Of a stretch of 64,000 nt of DNA, positions 52,606 through 61,443 are shown piece after piece; the stretch's first letter is position 1, and every line of letters begins with the position of its first letter. The notes under the pieces are model-generated. The model had not been told where the DNA came from. It saw nothing but the letters and a program-made list of their open reading frames with translations, and made no database searches. Origin of the DNA: Nocardia anaemiae NBRC 100462 (lineage in GTDB: Bacteria; Actinomycetota; Actinomycetes; Mycobacteriales; Mycobacteriaceae). Position numbers and translations under genes: made by a program. Where the stretch lies: positions 62,001-126,000 of the forward strand of contig NZ_BDAZ01000032.1 of assembly GCF_001612725.1 (NCBI RefSeq), read 5' to 3'.

Positions 52606-53250
52606 ATGCGCATAGCCCACTTCGGCCACTCCTGCATCCTCGTCGAATTGCACGGCAAGAAGGTGCTGTTCGATCCGGGCACCTTCTCACACGGCTTCGA
52701 GGGCATTACCGGCCTGGACGCCATCGCCGTCACCCACCAGCATCCCGACCATATCGATCCGAGCCGGATCGAGGCACTGCTCGACAACAACCCGAATGCG
52801 CGCCTGTTCAGCGATCCACAGACCGCACAGCAGCGCGGCGAACCGTGGGAGGCGGTGCACGCGGGCAATGCGATCACCCTCGGCGATCTCCAGATCACCG
52901 GTGGCGGCGGCAGGCATGCGGTGATCCACCCGGAGATCCCGGTGATCGATAACACCGTCTTCCAACTCGGCACCCCGGACGACCCGGCCCAACTCGTGCA
53001 CCCCGGCGACTCGCTCTGGGTGCCCCCGGTCGAGGTCGGCGTCCTCGCTGTCCCCGCATCCGCGCCATGGATGCGCATCAGCGAGGCCGTCGACTACCTG
53101 CGCGCGGTCGCCCCGGCCACCGCCTTCCCCATCCACTTCGGCATCATCCAACCCGAAGCCCAAGGCATCTACTTCGGCCGCCTATCCGAAATGGCCCCCA
53201 CCACAACAGAATTCACCGTAATCGCCCCCGAAACCCAGCGCGACCTCTAA
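52606..53250 (+). CDS. Metallo-beta-lactamase-fold hydrolase (UlaG-like, Rv0786c type)
   Basis: The 214-residue protein opens with MRIAHFGHSCILVE and has the metal-binding motif THQHPDHID near residue 45, a later GGGRHAVI, and FPIHFGII near the C-terminus. These are typical of the small UlaG-like branch that acts on phosphodiester or lactone substrates. The actual substrate is unknown. The gene is monocistronic and ends before a long palindrome shared with the convergent M20 gene. Confidence 0.85.
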   Translation: MRIAHFGHSCILVELHGKKVLFDPGTFSHGFEGITGLDAIAVTHQHPDHIDPSRIEALLDNNPNARLFSDPQTAQQRGEPWEAVHAGNAITLGDLQITGGGGRHAVIHPEIPVIDNTVFQLGTPDDPAQLVHPGDSLWVPPVEVGVLAVPASAPWMRISEAVDYLRAVAPATAFPIHFGIIQPEAQGIYFGRLSEMAPTTTEFTVIAPETQRDL

Positions 53251-53253
53251 CCC

Positions 53254-53332
53254 TGGACGGTTGATCACCATGTATCCAGGGCGGCAAATGTCGAGAGGGA
53301 TCCGCCACGGATACATGGTGATCGGACGTCCA
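53254..53332. terminator. Long palindrome between MBL and M20 genes
   Basis: GATCACCATGTATCC (53263-53277) is perfectly complementary to GGATACATGGTGATC (53309-53323), extended by TGGACG/CGTCCA. Inside, GGCGG pairs with CCGCC. It occupies the entire convergent gap. Confidence 0.65.
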
Positions 53333-53340
53333 ACACGCTG

Positions 53341-54705
53341 TCAGCGGATTTGTTCGGCGTAGGTGGCGAGGAAGAGGGCTTCGGCGAGGGCCATGTGTTC
53401 GATTTCGGCGGGGTCGACGCTCTCGTTGGGGGCGTGGATGAGGCATTTGGGTTCTTCGACGCCCAGCAGCATGATCTCGGCGTCCGGATAGGTGTCGGCG
53501 AAAACGTTGCACAGCGGGATCGAGCCGCCCTGGCCCTGGGTGGTGGTCGCGCGGCCGTATGCGGCGGTGAGTGCGGCTTCCATGGCGGTGCGGGCCGGAC
53601 CGCCCCTTGCCGACCGGAACGGCGCGCCGGTCCCCTCGGTTTCCACGGTGAGTTTCGCGCGCCACGGCGTATGCGCACGCAGGTGCGCGGTCAGCAGTTC
53701 CAGTGCATGGCCGGGATCGGTTCCCGGCGGAATGCGCAGGTTGAGCCGGGCTCGCGCGACGGGCTGGATGGCCGCCGATGAACCGAGCACCTTCGGTGCG
53801 TCGATGCCGAGCACCGTCAAAGCCGGTCGCGCCCAGAGCATATCGGCGACGGTGCCGTCACCGATGAGTTCGACGCCGCCGAGTACGCCTGCGTCAGAAC
53901 GGAATTGGTCTTCCATATATTGCACGCCGGTCCAGCGCTGATCGTTGCGCAGACCGGCGACGGTGGTGTTGCCGTGTTCGTCGCGCAAGGAGGCGAGCAG
54001 CTGGATGAGCGCGGCGAGCGCATCCGGAGCCGGACCGCCGAACATGCCGGAATGCATTGGCCCAGCGAGGGTTTCGATGGTGACGACCACGTTCACGTTG
54101 CCGCGCAGGGATTCGGTCAAGGTCGGCATACCGTTCGCGAAATTGCCGCAGTCGCCGATCAGAATCGCATCCGCGCGCAAAAGGTCCGGATTGGCCTCGA
54201 CGAATTGTTCGAGTCCGCCGGTGCCCTGCTCCTCGGAACCCTCCGCGACCAGCGTGACCCCGAGCGGCAGATCCGCGCCGAGTGCCCGCAGCGCGGTCAG
54301 GTGCATCACGATATTGCCTTTGCAGTCGGCGCTGCCGCGCCCGTACCAGCGGCCGTCTTTCTCGGTCAGCTCCCAGACCGGGGTGCGCCAGGCATCGTCG
54401 TCGAGCGGCGGCTGCACGTCGTAGTGGCAGTAGAGCAAGACCGTCGGCGCACCGTGTAGCGCGGGACGTGAGGCGATGACGGCCTTACTGCCATCGGGAG
54501 TTTCGTGCAGGCCCACCTTGGTCAGGCCCGCCCCGGCGAACGCGTCGGCGACCCACTGCGCGGTCCGGTCGCATTCCTCCGGCGGGAACTGCCGGGGATC
54601 GGCCACCGACTTGAACGAAACCAGTTGGGTGAGATCGGTTTTCGCCTGCGGCATCAGCGCGGTCACCCGCTGGCGCAGCGCCGCGATGCGGGAGTCGTCG
54701 ATCAT
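53341..54705 (-). CDS. M20-family metallodipeptidase
   Basis: This 454-residue zinc peptidase has metal-ligand stretches LLYCHYDVQP, RGSADCKGN, AEGSEEQGTGG, LIGDCGNF and the final ECL-like KCLIHAPNES. The lid/dimerisation domain occupies roughly residues 205-310. It probably hydrolyses dipeptides imported by Dpp or released by PtrB. ATG 54705 is preferred over the long upstream frame, with GAGG 11 nt before it. Confidence 0.92.
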   Translation of the reverse strand: MIDDSRIAALRQRVTALMPQAKTDLTQLVSFKSVADPRQFPPEECDRTAQWVADAFAGAGLTKVGLHETPDGSKAVIASRPALHGAPTVLLYCHYDVQPPLDDDAWRTPVWELTEKDGRWYGRGSADCKGNIVMHLTALRALGADLPLGVTLVAEGSEEQGTGGLEQFVEANPDLLRADAILIGDCGNFANGMPTLTESLRGNVNVVVTIETLAGPMHSGMFGGPAPDALAALIQLLASLRDEHGNTTVAGLRNDQRWTGVQYMEDQFRSDAGVLGGVELIGDGTVADMLWARPALTVLGIDAPKVLGSSAAIQPVARARLNLRIPPGTDPGHALELLTAHLRAHTPWRAKLTVETEGTGAPFRSARGGPARTAMEAALTAAYGRATTTQGQGGSIPLCNVFADTYPDAEIMLLGVEEPKCLIHAPNESVDPAEIEHMALAEALFLATYAEQIR

Positions 54706-54809
54706 CTGCGAAACCTCATTTCCGATCCGATCCAGCACAGAAGCGGCCAAGGGCGCGCCGCCCGCCCACTCTGGCATGAACCGCTCGGGCCATACGGGAG
54801 AACTCAGCC

Positions 54810-54821
54810 GACCGATCGGTC
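54810..54821. promoter_or_regulatory. 12-bp palindrome in the M20-gadB divergent gap
   Basis: GACCGATCGGTC, perfect, sits about mid-way between the two start codons. It is a possible operator. Confidence 0.35.
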
Positions 54822-54937
54822 TGTGTCGTCCGGATCGGAACCGGCGAAATCCGACCGCCGCTATGACATGCTGATACGTCGACGCTGGTTGCCGCTGTTT
54901 CGCAAACATTACGCGAGCCATGTTCGGAGGCGGTTCG

Positions 54938-56341
54938 ATGACAGAAGGACTGGAGCCCGACGACCTATTCGCCCTGCCGGGCCTGCGCCGGTCGGCGCCG
55001 AAGGCCGGATTTCCGACCAACGAGTTGATCCCGCAGGTCGCCTACGAGATCGTGCACGACGAACTGATGCTCGACGGCGTCTCCCGGATGAACCTGGCGA
55101 CCTTCTGCACCACCTGGGTGGATGACCAGGCGCGCAGACTGATGAACGAATCCCTGGACAAGAACATCGTCGACAAGGACGAATATCCGCAGACCGCCGA
55201 ACTGGAGCGCCGGTGCGTGCGAATGGTCGCCGATCTGTGGCATGCGCCGGATCCAGCGGGCACGCACGGCACCTCAACCACCGGCTCGAGTGAGGCCGCG
55301 ATGCTCGGCGGTCTGGCCGCCAAATTCCGCTGGCGCAAACGTGGCGGCACCGGAACCCCGAATTTCGTCTGCGGTCCGGTGCAGGTGTGTTGGGAAAAAT
55401 TCGCGCGCTATTTCGATGTGGAGATACGCCAGATCCCGCTGCGCGGGGACCGGCTGACCATGCATCCCGACGATGTGGCCGCCTATTGCGACGCGAACAC
55501 CATCATGGTGGTGCCGAACTTCGGTCAGACCTACACCGGCCTGTTCGAGGATGTCGCCGGGATAAGCCGCGCGCTGGACCGGCTGCAAGAGGCCAGCGGC
55601 CTCGATATCCCCATCCATGTCGACGCCGCCAGCGGCGGATTCCTCGCGCCGTTCACCGCACCGGATCTGATCTGGGATTTCCGGCTTTCACGGGTCAAAT
55701 CGATCAATGCCTCCGGCCACAAGACCGGGCTCGCGCCGCTCGGCTCGGGCTGGGCGATCTGGCGCGAGGCCGCCGATCTGCCCGAGGAGCTGATCTTCAA
55801 TGTGGATTACCTCGGCGGCAGCATGGCCACCTTCAATCTCAACTTCTCCCGCCCCGGCGGGCAGGTGATCACCTCGTACTACGAATTCATCCGGCTCGGC
55901 CACACCGGCTACACCCGCCTGCAGTCCCAGCTCTACCACGTCGCCCAGCATTTGGCGGCTGGCCTGCTGAAACTCGGTCCGTTCGAGATGATCCACGGCG
56001 GCGATCCACATCATGGCATCGCGGCCGTGTCCTGGCGGCTGATCGAGGATGTCGGCTTCAATCTCTACGAACTATCGGATCGGCTGCGGACCAGGGGTTG
56101 GCTGATCGCCGCGTATCCGTTGCCCGCCGACCGGGAGAACGAGACGATCATGCGCGCGCTGGTCCGGCATGGGTTCAGCATCGATATGGCCGACCTGCTG
56201 CTCGCCGATATCGCGCGGGGTATGGCGCAACTGGACAAGCATCCACAGGCCAAACCGCTCACCCAAGAGGAAGCCGGCGGGTTCACGCACAACGCGACCG
56301 CGGCGGTGCCGAGCGAGAAGGCGAAGCCCGTCCGGCCCTGA
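54938..56341 (+). CDS. gadB: Glutamate decarboxylase
   Basis: This 467-residue PLP enzyme converts glutamate to GABA, consuming a proton. The PLP-binding lysine is in ASGHKTGLAPLG and the cofactor Asp in IHVDAASGGF. The N-terminal region is GTSTTGSSEAAMLGGLA. ATG 54938 has GGAGG 8 nt upstream. No gadC antiporter is adjacent, so a GABA-shunt role is as likely as acid resistance. Confidence 0.94.
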   Translation: MTEGLEPDDLFALPGLRRSAPKAGFPTNELIPQVAYEIVHDELMLDGVSRMNLATFCTTWVDDQARRLMNESLDKNIVDKDEYPQTAELERRCVRMVADLWHAPDPAGTHGTSTTGSSEAAMLGGLAAKFRWRKRGGTGTPNFVCGPVQVCWEKFARYFDVEIRQIPLRGDRLTMHPDDVAAYCDANTIMVVPNFGQTYTGLFEDVAGISRALDRLQEASGLDIPIHVDAASGGFLAPFTAPDLIWDFRLSRVKSINASGHKTGLAPLGSGWAIWREAADLPEELIFNVDYLGGSMATFNLNFSRPGGQVITSYYEFIRLGHTGYTRLQSQLYHVAQHLAAGLLKLGPFEMIHGGDPHHGIAAVSWRLIEDVGFNLYELSDRLRTRGWLIAAYPLPADRENETIMRALVRHGFSIDMADLLLADIARGMAQLDKHPQAKPLTQEEAGGFTHNATAAVPSEKAKPVRP

Positions 56342-56379
56342 GCCGCCGAATAGTGCTGGTACACAGTCGATTACGCCGC

Positions 56380-56417
56380 GCGCCGCCGCCCGATCACGCC
56401 ATTGCGGGCGGCGGCGC
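56380..56417. terminator. Bidirectional hairpin between gadB and DUF2334 gene
   Basis: GCGCCGCCGCCC/GGGCGGCGGCGC is a perfect 12-bp stem with a 14-nt loop in the convergent gap. Confidence 0.7.
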
Positions 56418-56466
56418 CTCGTGCGGCGGTGCCGATCACACCCCGCACGGTTTCCGGCAGACCTGA

Positions 56467-57168
56467 TCAGGCCGCCTTGACGGCGGCGAACGGTTCCCAG
56501 CGGTACACCTCGCTGGCCGCGCCGTGGAACAGCGCGAGATCGACCGCGTCGAGCATCGCCTGCCGCGGACCGGAGCGACCGAGCTGAGCCGCGGAAACGG
56601 CCAGCCGCAGCACACCGCCGCGACGTGCGGTCCTGGCCGCACCGAGCACCAGCGCGCGACACCACCACGGCTCGGCACGGAAACCCTCGCCCATGCCGTA
56701 GACGCGCGCCTTCTGGGCGATATTGCGCTCGAGATCGAGAATCGAGGTCAACCCGAGCGCGAGCCGGAAACCGGCCTCGGGCAGCGCCTCGATTGCGCCC
56801 GCGGAGGCATCCCAGCGCGGGGCCGCGAATAGCCGGGTGCGCAATTCCACCTGCTCGAGCACCCGATCCGCCGCGGTCAGCCGCAGGCGCGCCTCGTGCC
56901 GGGGCAGGGTGGCGAATTCGGCTCGGCGCCGCTTGGTCGCCGCCTGGTCGTAGCCGTGCAGCACGATCGCATCGCCGCGGGCGCGCCGACCACGCAGCCA
57001 TGCCTGCGTCGCCGGATCTTCCACCAGCCGGTAGCCGCCCTTCAACCGGGGCGCGACCAGCAGCGAAAGCCGCACATCGCGGCGATCCATTTCGGCCGCG
57101 AATTCGATAGCCGCGTCCCGCGTGGTGTCCCGGATCCCGGAAATCGACACCATCAGCTCAGCGTTCAT
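56467..57168 (-). CDS. DUF2334 polysaccharide-deacetylase-like protein
   Basis: The 233-residue protein opens with MVSISGIRD and carries LLVAPRLKGGYRL, AIVLHGYDQ (His-Gly-Tyr in place of the usual deacetylase HxxxH start) and ELRTRLFAAPRWDASAG. This is the DUF2334 arrangement related to NodB-like deacetylases. The substrate is unknown. ATG 57168 is chosen from family length and a GAGG just upstream. Synteny with Rv0784 supports it. Confidence 0.78.
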   Translation of the reverse strand: MNAELMVSISGIRDTTRDAAIEFAAEMDRRDVRLSLLVAPRLKGGYRLVEDPATQAWLRGRRARGDAIVLHGYDQAATKRRRAEFATLPRHEARLRLTAADRVLEQVELRTRLFAAPRWDASAGAIEALPEAGFRLALGLTSILDLERNIAQKARVYGMGEGFRAEPWWCRALVLGAARTARRGGVLRLAVSAAQLGRSGPRQAMLDAVDLALFHGAASEVYRWEPFAAVKAA

Positions 57169-57258
57169 GACCTCACGGTGCCAGCCGCAGATGTACTCGA
57201 CGTGCAGGGCGGATGACCCGCCGACGAACACTGCGCCACACCCACGGCACATCTACCC

Positions 57259-57264
57259 TAAGAT
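57259..57264 (+). promoter_or_regulatory. -10 box for leaderless secreted-protein gene
   Basis: TAAGAT ends 7 nt before the GTG at 57272. Confidence 0.5.
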
Positions 57265-57271
57265 CTGCGGC

Positions 57272-57562
57272 GTGAAGACAGCCCTGCTCAGCGCTCTGTC
57301 AGTTCCACTCCTGCTCATCGCCCCGGCCACGGCGCTAGCCGACCCCGGCGATCCCCAGATCTTCAGCCAAGACGAAACCTGCACTGCGACACAGGGTTTC
57401 GTCAATCAGGTGCGCAGCCGCACGCCCGATGCGACTCCGGATCAGATCGCCGACGCCTACATCACGATCATGGATGCGAACGGCGCATATCAGGGCATCG
57501 AAGAGTTCCGCGACAGCGACCGTGCCACCTTCCTGGAGAACATGCGCACCTGCGGCCTCTGA
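57272..57562 (+). CDS. Small secreted protein (DUF732-like)
   Basis: The 96-residue precursor has a signal peptide of about 25 residues ending ATALA before DPGDPQ. The mature part is about 70 residues with two cysteines (DETCTAT, MRTCGL) likely to form a disulfide, and helical segments ATPDQIADAYITIMDANG. This is the pattern of DUF732 proteins common in mycobacteria and Nocardia. The function is unknown. The stop abuts the convergent nitroreductase stop with no spacer. Confidence 0.78.
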   Translation: MKTALLSALSVPLLLIAPATALADPGDPQIFSQDETCTATQGFVNQVRSRTPDATPDQIADAYITIMDANGAYQGIEEFRDSDRATFLENMRTCGL

Positions 57563-58213
57563 TTACCACCGTTCGCAGTGCAGTACCTGCTCCCTCGGCA
57601 CCCGAACGGCGGGTTTGAAGTCGGTGCCGAGGGTGTAGGCCAGCGGAATGAATGCCGCGAGCATCACCTTTTCATACGGAACACCCAGTGCCGCAGCGAG
57701 TTCGCGCTCCAGCGGACCCTGCGCGCTGGTCCAGGTGGTGCCGAGTCCGCGGGCTCGCGCGGCGAGCATGAAGCTCCACACCGCGGGCAGAATGGAACCC
57801 CAAGCGCCCGACTGGATCTCGACCGAGGCGCGATCGGTTCGCCCCTCGATGGCCGGAATCACCATGGCCGGAACTCGATGGATATTTTCGGCGAGATAGC
57901 GCAGACCGTCGAAGACCCGCTCGGTCGAATGCGGGGCGTAGTTCATGCGCCACACGTCATCGGCGGTCAGCGGCTGTCCGGTTCCGACGGTGAGCGCGCG
58001 CCGGAAGATGTCACCGACCACTCGACGCCTGGCCCGATCGGTGACGACGATGAAGTGCCAGCGCTGCCGATTGCGTCCGGTCGGCGCCTGGGTCGCGAGG
58101 TCGATGCACTCCTCGATCAACACGCGTGGCACCGGACGGTCGAAATCCAGGCGTTTGCGCACCGCTCGGGTCGTAGACAGCAACTCGTCCGGGGTCAGAT
58201 CCAGCGTTGTCAT
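57563..58213 (-). CDS. Nitroreductase-family flavoprotein
   Basis: The 216-residue FMN enzyme has the nitroreductase opening TTRAVRKRLDFDRPV and the flavin-binding QAPTGRNRQRWHFIVV. The later LGTTWTSAQGPLERELAAALGVP completes the fold. It reduces nitro or quinone compounds with NAD(P)H. GAGGAG lies 9 nt before ATG 58213; the longer frame is antisense to the MarR gene. It is divergent from that regulator across a 120-bp gap with a clear dyad, so MarR control is likely. Confidence 0.88.
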   Translation of the reverse strand: MTTLDLTPDELLSTTRAVRKRLDFDRPVPRVLIEECIDLATQAPTGRNRQRWHFIVVTDRARRRVVGDIFRRALTVGTGQPLTADDVWRMNYAPHSTERVFDGLRYLAENIHRVPAMVIPAIEGRTDRASVEIQSGAWGSILPAVWSFMLAARARGLGTTWTSAQGPLERELAAALGVPYEKVMLAAFIPLAYTLGTDFKPAVRVPREQVLHCERW

Positions 58214-58264
58214 CGGGTACTCCTCGGGCCGATTCCTGCGATCACTCAGACCGTATGACCACAA

Positions 58265-58299
58265 ATCATCTGCTGTCAAACGATTGGCCAGCAGACGAT
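58265..58299. promoter_or_regulatory. Inverted repeat, candidate operator of the MarR regulator
   Basis: ATCATCTGCTG (58265-58275) and CAGCAGACGAT (58289-58299) pair at 10 of 11 positions with a 13-bp spacer. They lie between the divergent nitroreductase and MarR genes. Confidence 0.55.
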
Positions 58300-58333
58300 A
58301 ATGGTAGGCTGACGACACCGACAGCGAGGGACC

Positions 58334-58810
58334 ATGACCAAACCGACCTACTTTCCACAGCTCGCCGCCGAGCGGCCGGATATCGCACTGTGCCGCGCGT
58401 CGACCTTCGTGGCCAGAGCAGGCGAAACCCACGCCGCGACACAGGGTTTGGGCGTTGGACAGCAATTGGTATTGAAGATGCTCGATGCCGTCGGCGCGTG
58501 CTCGCAGCAGACGCTGAGCGAGGAATTGCGGATCGATCGCAGTGTCATGGTCAGCGTCTGCGACGACCTGGAGAAGTCGGATTATGTACGGCGCGAACGC
58601 AATCCGCGCGACCGCCGCTCCTATGCCGTGACCATCACCGACACGGGCCGCGAACGACTCCGCGAGGCGGAGGCCGCGATTCCGGCCTACCTCGATGAGA
58701 CCTTCGCGGCGCTGACCGCCGCCGAGCGCCGCCAGCTCACGAACCTGCTCGGCAAGCTCTTGGTACCCGCTGGTGAGCGGCCGGGTGGACCGGCCGCTCA
58801 CCGAACCTAG
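58334..58810 (+). CDS. MarR-family transcriptional regulator
   Basis: The 158-residue protein has winged-helix segment CSQQTLSEELRIDRSVMVSVCDDLEKSDYVRR followed by the wing NPRDRRSYAVTIT. GAGGG lies 4 nt before the ATG. It has cysteines at about residues 20, 56 and 76 that could sense redox state. It probably controls the divergent nitroreductase. The stop overlaps the convergent ptrB stop by 4 bp. Confidence 0.88.
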   Translation: MTKPTYFPQLAAERPDIALCRASTFVARAGETHAATQGLGVGQQLVLKMLDAVGACSQQTLSEELRIDRSVMVSVCDDLEKSDYVRRERNPRDRRSYAVTITDTGRERLREAEAAIPAYLDETFAALTAAERRQLTNLLGKLLVPAGERPGGPAAHRT

Positions 58811-60978
58811 GCGTCGGCCAGGCCGAGGGTGTCGAGGAGCCAGGCGTTTTCGAAGGCGACTTCCTTCCACTGCTCGTAGCGGCCGCTGACGCCGCCGTGG
58901 CCCGCGCTCATTTCGGTCTTGAGCAGCAGTGGTGTGTCACCGGTCTTGGTCGCGCGCAGTTTGGCGACCCATTTGGCGGGTTCGACATAGAGCACGCGGG
59001 TGTCGTTGATGCCGGTGACGGCCAGGATCGCCGGGTAGTCCTTGGCTTCGATGTTCTCGTAGGGCGTGTAGGACTTGATGTAGTCGTAGACTTCCTTGTC
59101 CGCCAACGGGTTTCCCCATTCGTCCCATTCGATGACGGTGAGCGGCAGCGACGGGTCGAGGATCGAGGTGAGCGGGTCGACGAACGGCACGTTGGTCAGA
59201 ATTCCGGTGAACAGCTCGGGCGCCAGATTCGCCACCGCACCCATCAGCAGACCGCCCGCACTGCCGCCATCGGCGACCAACCGGTCCGCCGAAGTGACGC
59301 CGGTATCGATGAGATGCCTTGCGCAGGAGATGAAGTCGGTGAAGGTGTTCTTCTTGGTGAGCGTCTTGCCGTGCTCGTACCAGAGCCGACCCATCTCACC
59401 GCCGCCGCGCACATGCGCCACCGCGAACACCATGCCGCGGTCGAGCAGCGAAAGCCGCGATACCGAGAAGCCCGGATCGATCGGGGTCTCGTAAGAGCCA
59501 TATCCGTACAGCAACAGCGGTTTCGGGCCCGCGGGCAGGCCCTTCTTCCGCACCAGCGAGATCGGAATCCGGGTGCCGTCCGCGGCGATCGCCCAATCCC
59601 GGTCCTGCTCATAGTCGTTCGCGTCATAACCGCCGAGTACCGGTTGCTCCTTGCGCAGCAGCAACTCCCCGGTGGCCGGGACATAGTCGAAGACCTGCAT
59701 AGGTGTGATGAACGAGGTCAGCCCGATCCGCAGCGTCGGCTGCTCCCACTCCGGGTTGCGGACCGAACCGACCGCGAAGAGTTCCAGATCGAATTCGAGT
59801 TCGCGGCGCTCGCCGTAGCCGGATTCGGTCAGCGGCCAAATGGCAATGCGGGGAAGGGCTTCGCGCCGATAGCTCAGCACCAGATGACCGGCGAACGGAT
59901 CGATATCCTCGAGCCGCACATCGTCGCGGTGGCCGATCAGCAGCGTCATCTTCGACGGATCCGATACCGGTGCCTCGGCGAGTACGAAGTTCAGCGCCTT
60001 CACCCCGTCCACGACATCGTTGTGCAGGATCAGGAAACGGTCCTCACCGCCGACCACGGCATGGTCCACCGAGTACTCGACACCATCGCGCCGCGGCAGG
60101 ACGACCCGGAAATCCCCTTCCGGATTATCGGATTCGAGTACCCAGGCCTCGCTGGTGATCTTGGAACCGAGCCAGATCATCAGGTATTTCTTCGAGCGCG
60201 TCGCGCCGACGCTCACCCAGAACCGCTCGTCGGGTTCGTGGAAGACCTTGACATCGTCATCCTTGGCCGTACCGAGCCGGTGTCGCCACACGGTGTCGGG
60301 CCGCCAGGATTCATCGACCGTCTGATAGAAGACGTGCGTGCCGTCCAGCGACCAGGTCGCGCCGGGTGCGGTGCCCGCGATCTCGTCGGCGAGCACCTCG
60401 CCGGTGCGCAGATCCTTGAAGCGCATCAGGTAGCGCTCGTCACCGCTGGTGTCGACCGAGTACGCGAGCAGGTTGCCGTCATGGCTGACCGAGAACGCGC
60501 CGAGTGTGAAGAAGTCGTGGCCCTCAGCTAGCTGGTTGCTGTCCAGCAGCACCTGTTCACCGGGAATCTCGGTATCGACCTCCAGCTGCGGCGGGGTCCA
60601 GGCATCGATCCCCTCGGCCGCCGAATCGACGGGACAGCGGCAGTGCACGCCGTACTGCTTGCCCTCGAAGCTGCGCGAGTAGTACCAGTACTCGCCCGTC
60701 CGGGTCGGCACCGAGAGGTCGGTCTCCTGGGTGCGCGCCTTGATCTCGTCGAAGAGTTTGTCCCGCAGTCCGCCGAGATGCGCGGTCTGCGCCTCGGTGT
60801 AGGCGTTCTCGGCCTCCAGATAGGCGATGACCTCGGGATTTTCCTTATCGCGGAGCCATTCGTACTCGTCGATGAAGACGTCGCCGTGGTGCACCCGCTC
60901 GGTGCGCACCCGCTTGGCGACCGGCGCCGTCACATCACCCGGACCGGCGAGCGTTCCGATTCCACTGTCGAGAGCCAT
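58807..60978 (-). CDS. ptrB: Protease II (oligopeptidase B, S9A family)
   Basis: This 723-residue cytoplasmic serine peptidase cleaves peptides after Lys/Arg. It has an N-terminal beta-propeller (about residues 80-430) and a C-terminal alpha/beta hydrolase with nucleophile DGGSAGGLLMG, acid INDTRVLYVEP and base SAGHGGVSGRY. In M. tuberculosis the gene is split (ptrBa/ptrBb); here it is intact. ATG 60978 lies 7 nt after TAGGGT, suggesting a leaderless start; TGGAG could also act as ribosome site. Confidence 0.94.
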   Translation of the reverse strand: MALDSGIGTLAGPGDVTAPVAKRVRTERVHHGDVFIDEYEWLRDKENPEVIAYLEAENAYTEAQTAHLGGLRDKLFDEIKARTQETDLSVPTRTGEYWYYSRSFEGKQYGVHCRCPVDSAAEGIDAWTPPQLEVDTEIPGEQVLLDSNQLAEGHDFFTLGAFSVSHDGNLLAYSVDTSGDERYLMRFKDLRTGEVLADEIAGTAPGATWSLDGTHVFYQTVDESWRPDTVWRHRLGTAKDDDVKVFHEPDERFWVSVGATRSKKYLMIWLGSKITSEAWVLESDNPEGDFRVVLPRRDGVEYSVDHAVVGGEDRFLILHNDVVDGVKALNFVLAEAPVSDPSKMTLLIGHRDDVRLEDIDPFAGHLVLSYRREALPRIAIWPLTESGYGERRELEFDLELFAVGSVRNPEWEQPTLRIGLTSFITPMQVFDYVPATGELLLRKEQPVLGGYDANDYEQDRDWAIAADGTRIPISLVRKKGLPAGPKPLLLYGYGSYETPIDPGFSVSRLSLLDRGMVFAVAHVRGGGEMGRLWYEHGKTLTKKNTFTDFISCARHLIDTGVTSADRLVADGGSAGGLLMGAVANLAPELFTGILTNVPFVDPLTSILDPSLPLTVIEWDEWGNPLADKEVYDYIKSYTPYENIEAKDYPAILAVTGINDTRVLYVEPAKWVAKLRATKTGDTPLLLKTEMSAGHGGVSGRYEQWKEVAFENAWLLDTLGLADA

Positions 60979-60988
60979 GGGCTCCACC

Positions 60989-61360
60989 CTACTGTTCGGG
61001 TTGCGCACCGCCCGCCGCTCGGATGATGTCGTCGAGTACCGCGCCCGCCCGGTGCAGATCGGTCATGGCCTGGTCGATGCGGCGGCGCTCCTCGGCCAGT
61101 TTGTCCACCAGGAATGGTGTCGCCAGTTCGTTCGGCGTGCCGTCTTCGTCGTGGATACACGGCAGCAACTGGCTGACGGTGTCGCTGCCGATACCCGCGG
61201 CGAACATTTCGCGAATGCGCAGCACCCGCGCGACCGCCGACTCCGGATATTCGCGCTGACCACCGGGAGTGCGCTCGGATCCGAGCATGCCCTTGGACTC
61301 GTAGTACCGCAGCGACCGGACGCTCACCCCGGTCCGCTCGGCCAGCTCACCGATGCGCAT
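60989..61360 (-). CDS. MerR-family transcriptional regulator
   Basis: The 123-residue protein has the MerR N-terminal helix-turn-helix RIGELAERTGVSVRSLRYYESKGML and GQREYPESAVARVLRIREMFAAG. A coiled-coil then leads to a short C-terminal tail with one cysteine (LLPCIHDEDG). It is divergent from the ene-reductase gene, whose promoter has a 19-bp spacer with a palindrome, the classical MerR target. It starts 10 bp from ptrB and reads in the same direction. Confidence 0.9.
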   Translation of the reverse strand: MRIGELAERTGVSVRSLRYYESKGMLGSERTPGGQREYPESAVARVLRIREMFAAGIGSDTVSQLLPCIHDEDGTPNELATPFLVDKLAEERRRIDQAMTDLHRAGAVLDDIIRAAGGAQPEQ

Positions 61361-61406
61361 ATCTGTCCCGTCTCCCCGAAATCAGCCGTTTCGGTCTCGA
61401 GCTTAC

Positions 61407-61437
61407 TTGACCTCACATCGATGTCAGGTTTTATGGT
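61407..61437 (+). promoter_or_regulatory. MerR-type promoter of the ene-reductase gene
   Basis: TTGACC (61407-61412) and TATGGT (61432-61437) are 19 bp apart. The spacer contains the near-perfect palindrome ACCTCACATCGATGTCAGGT (61410-61429). The -10 ends 6 nt before the ATG. Confidence 0.75.
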
Positions 61438-61443
61438 GCGGTT

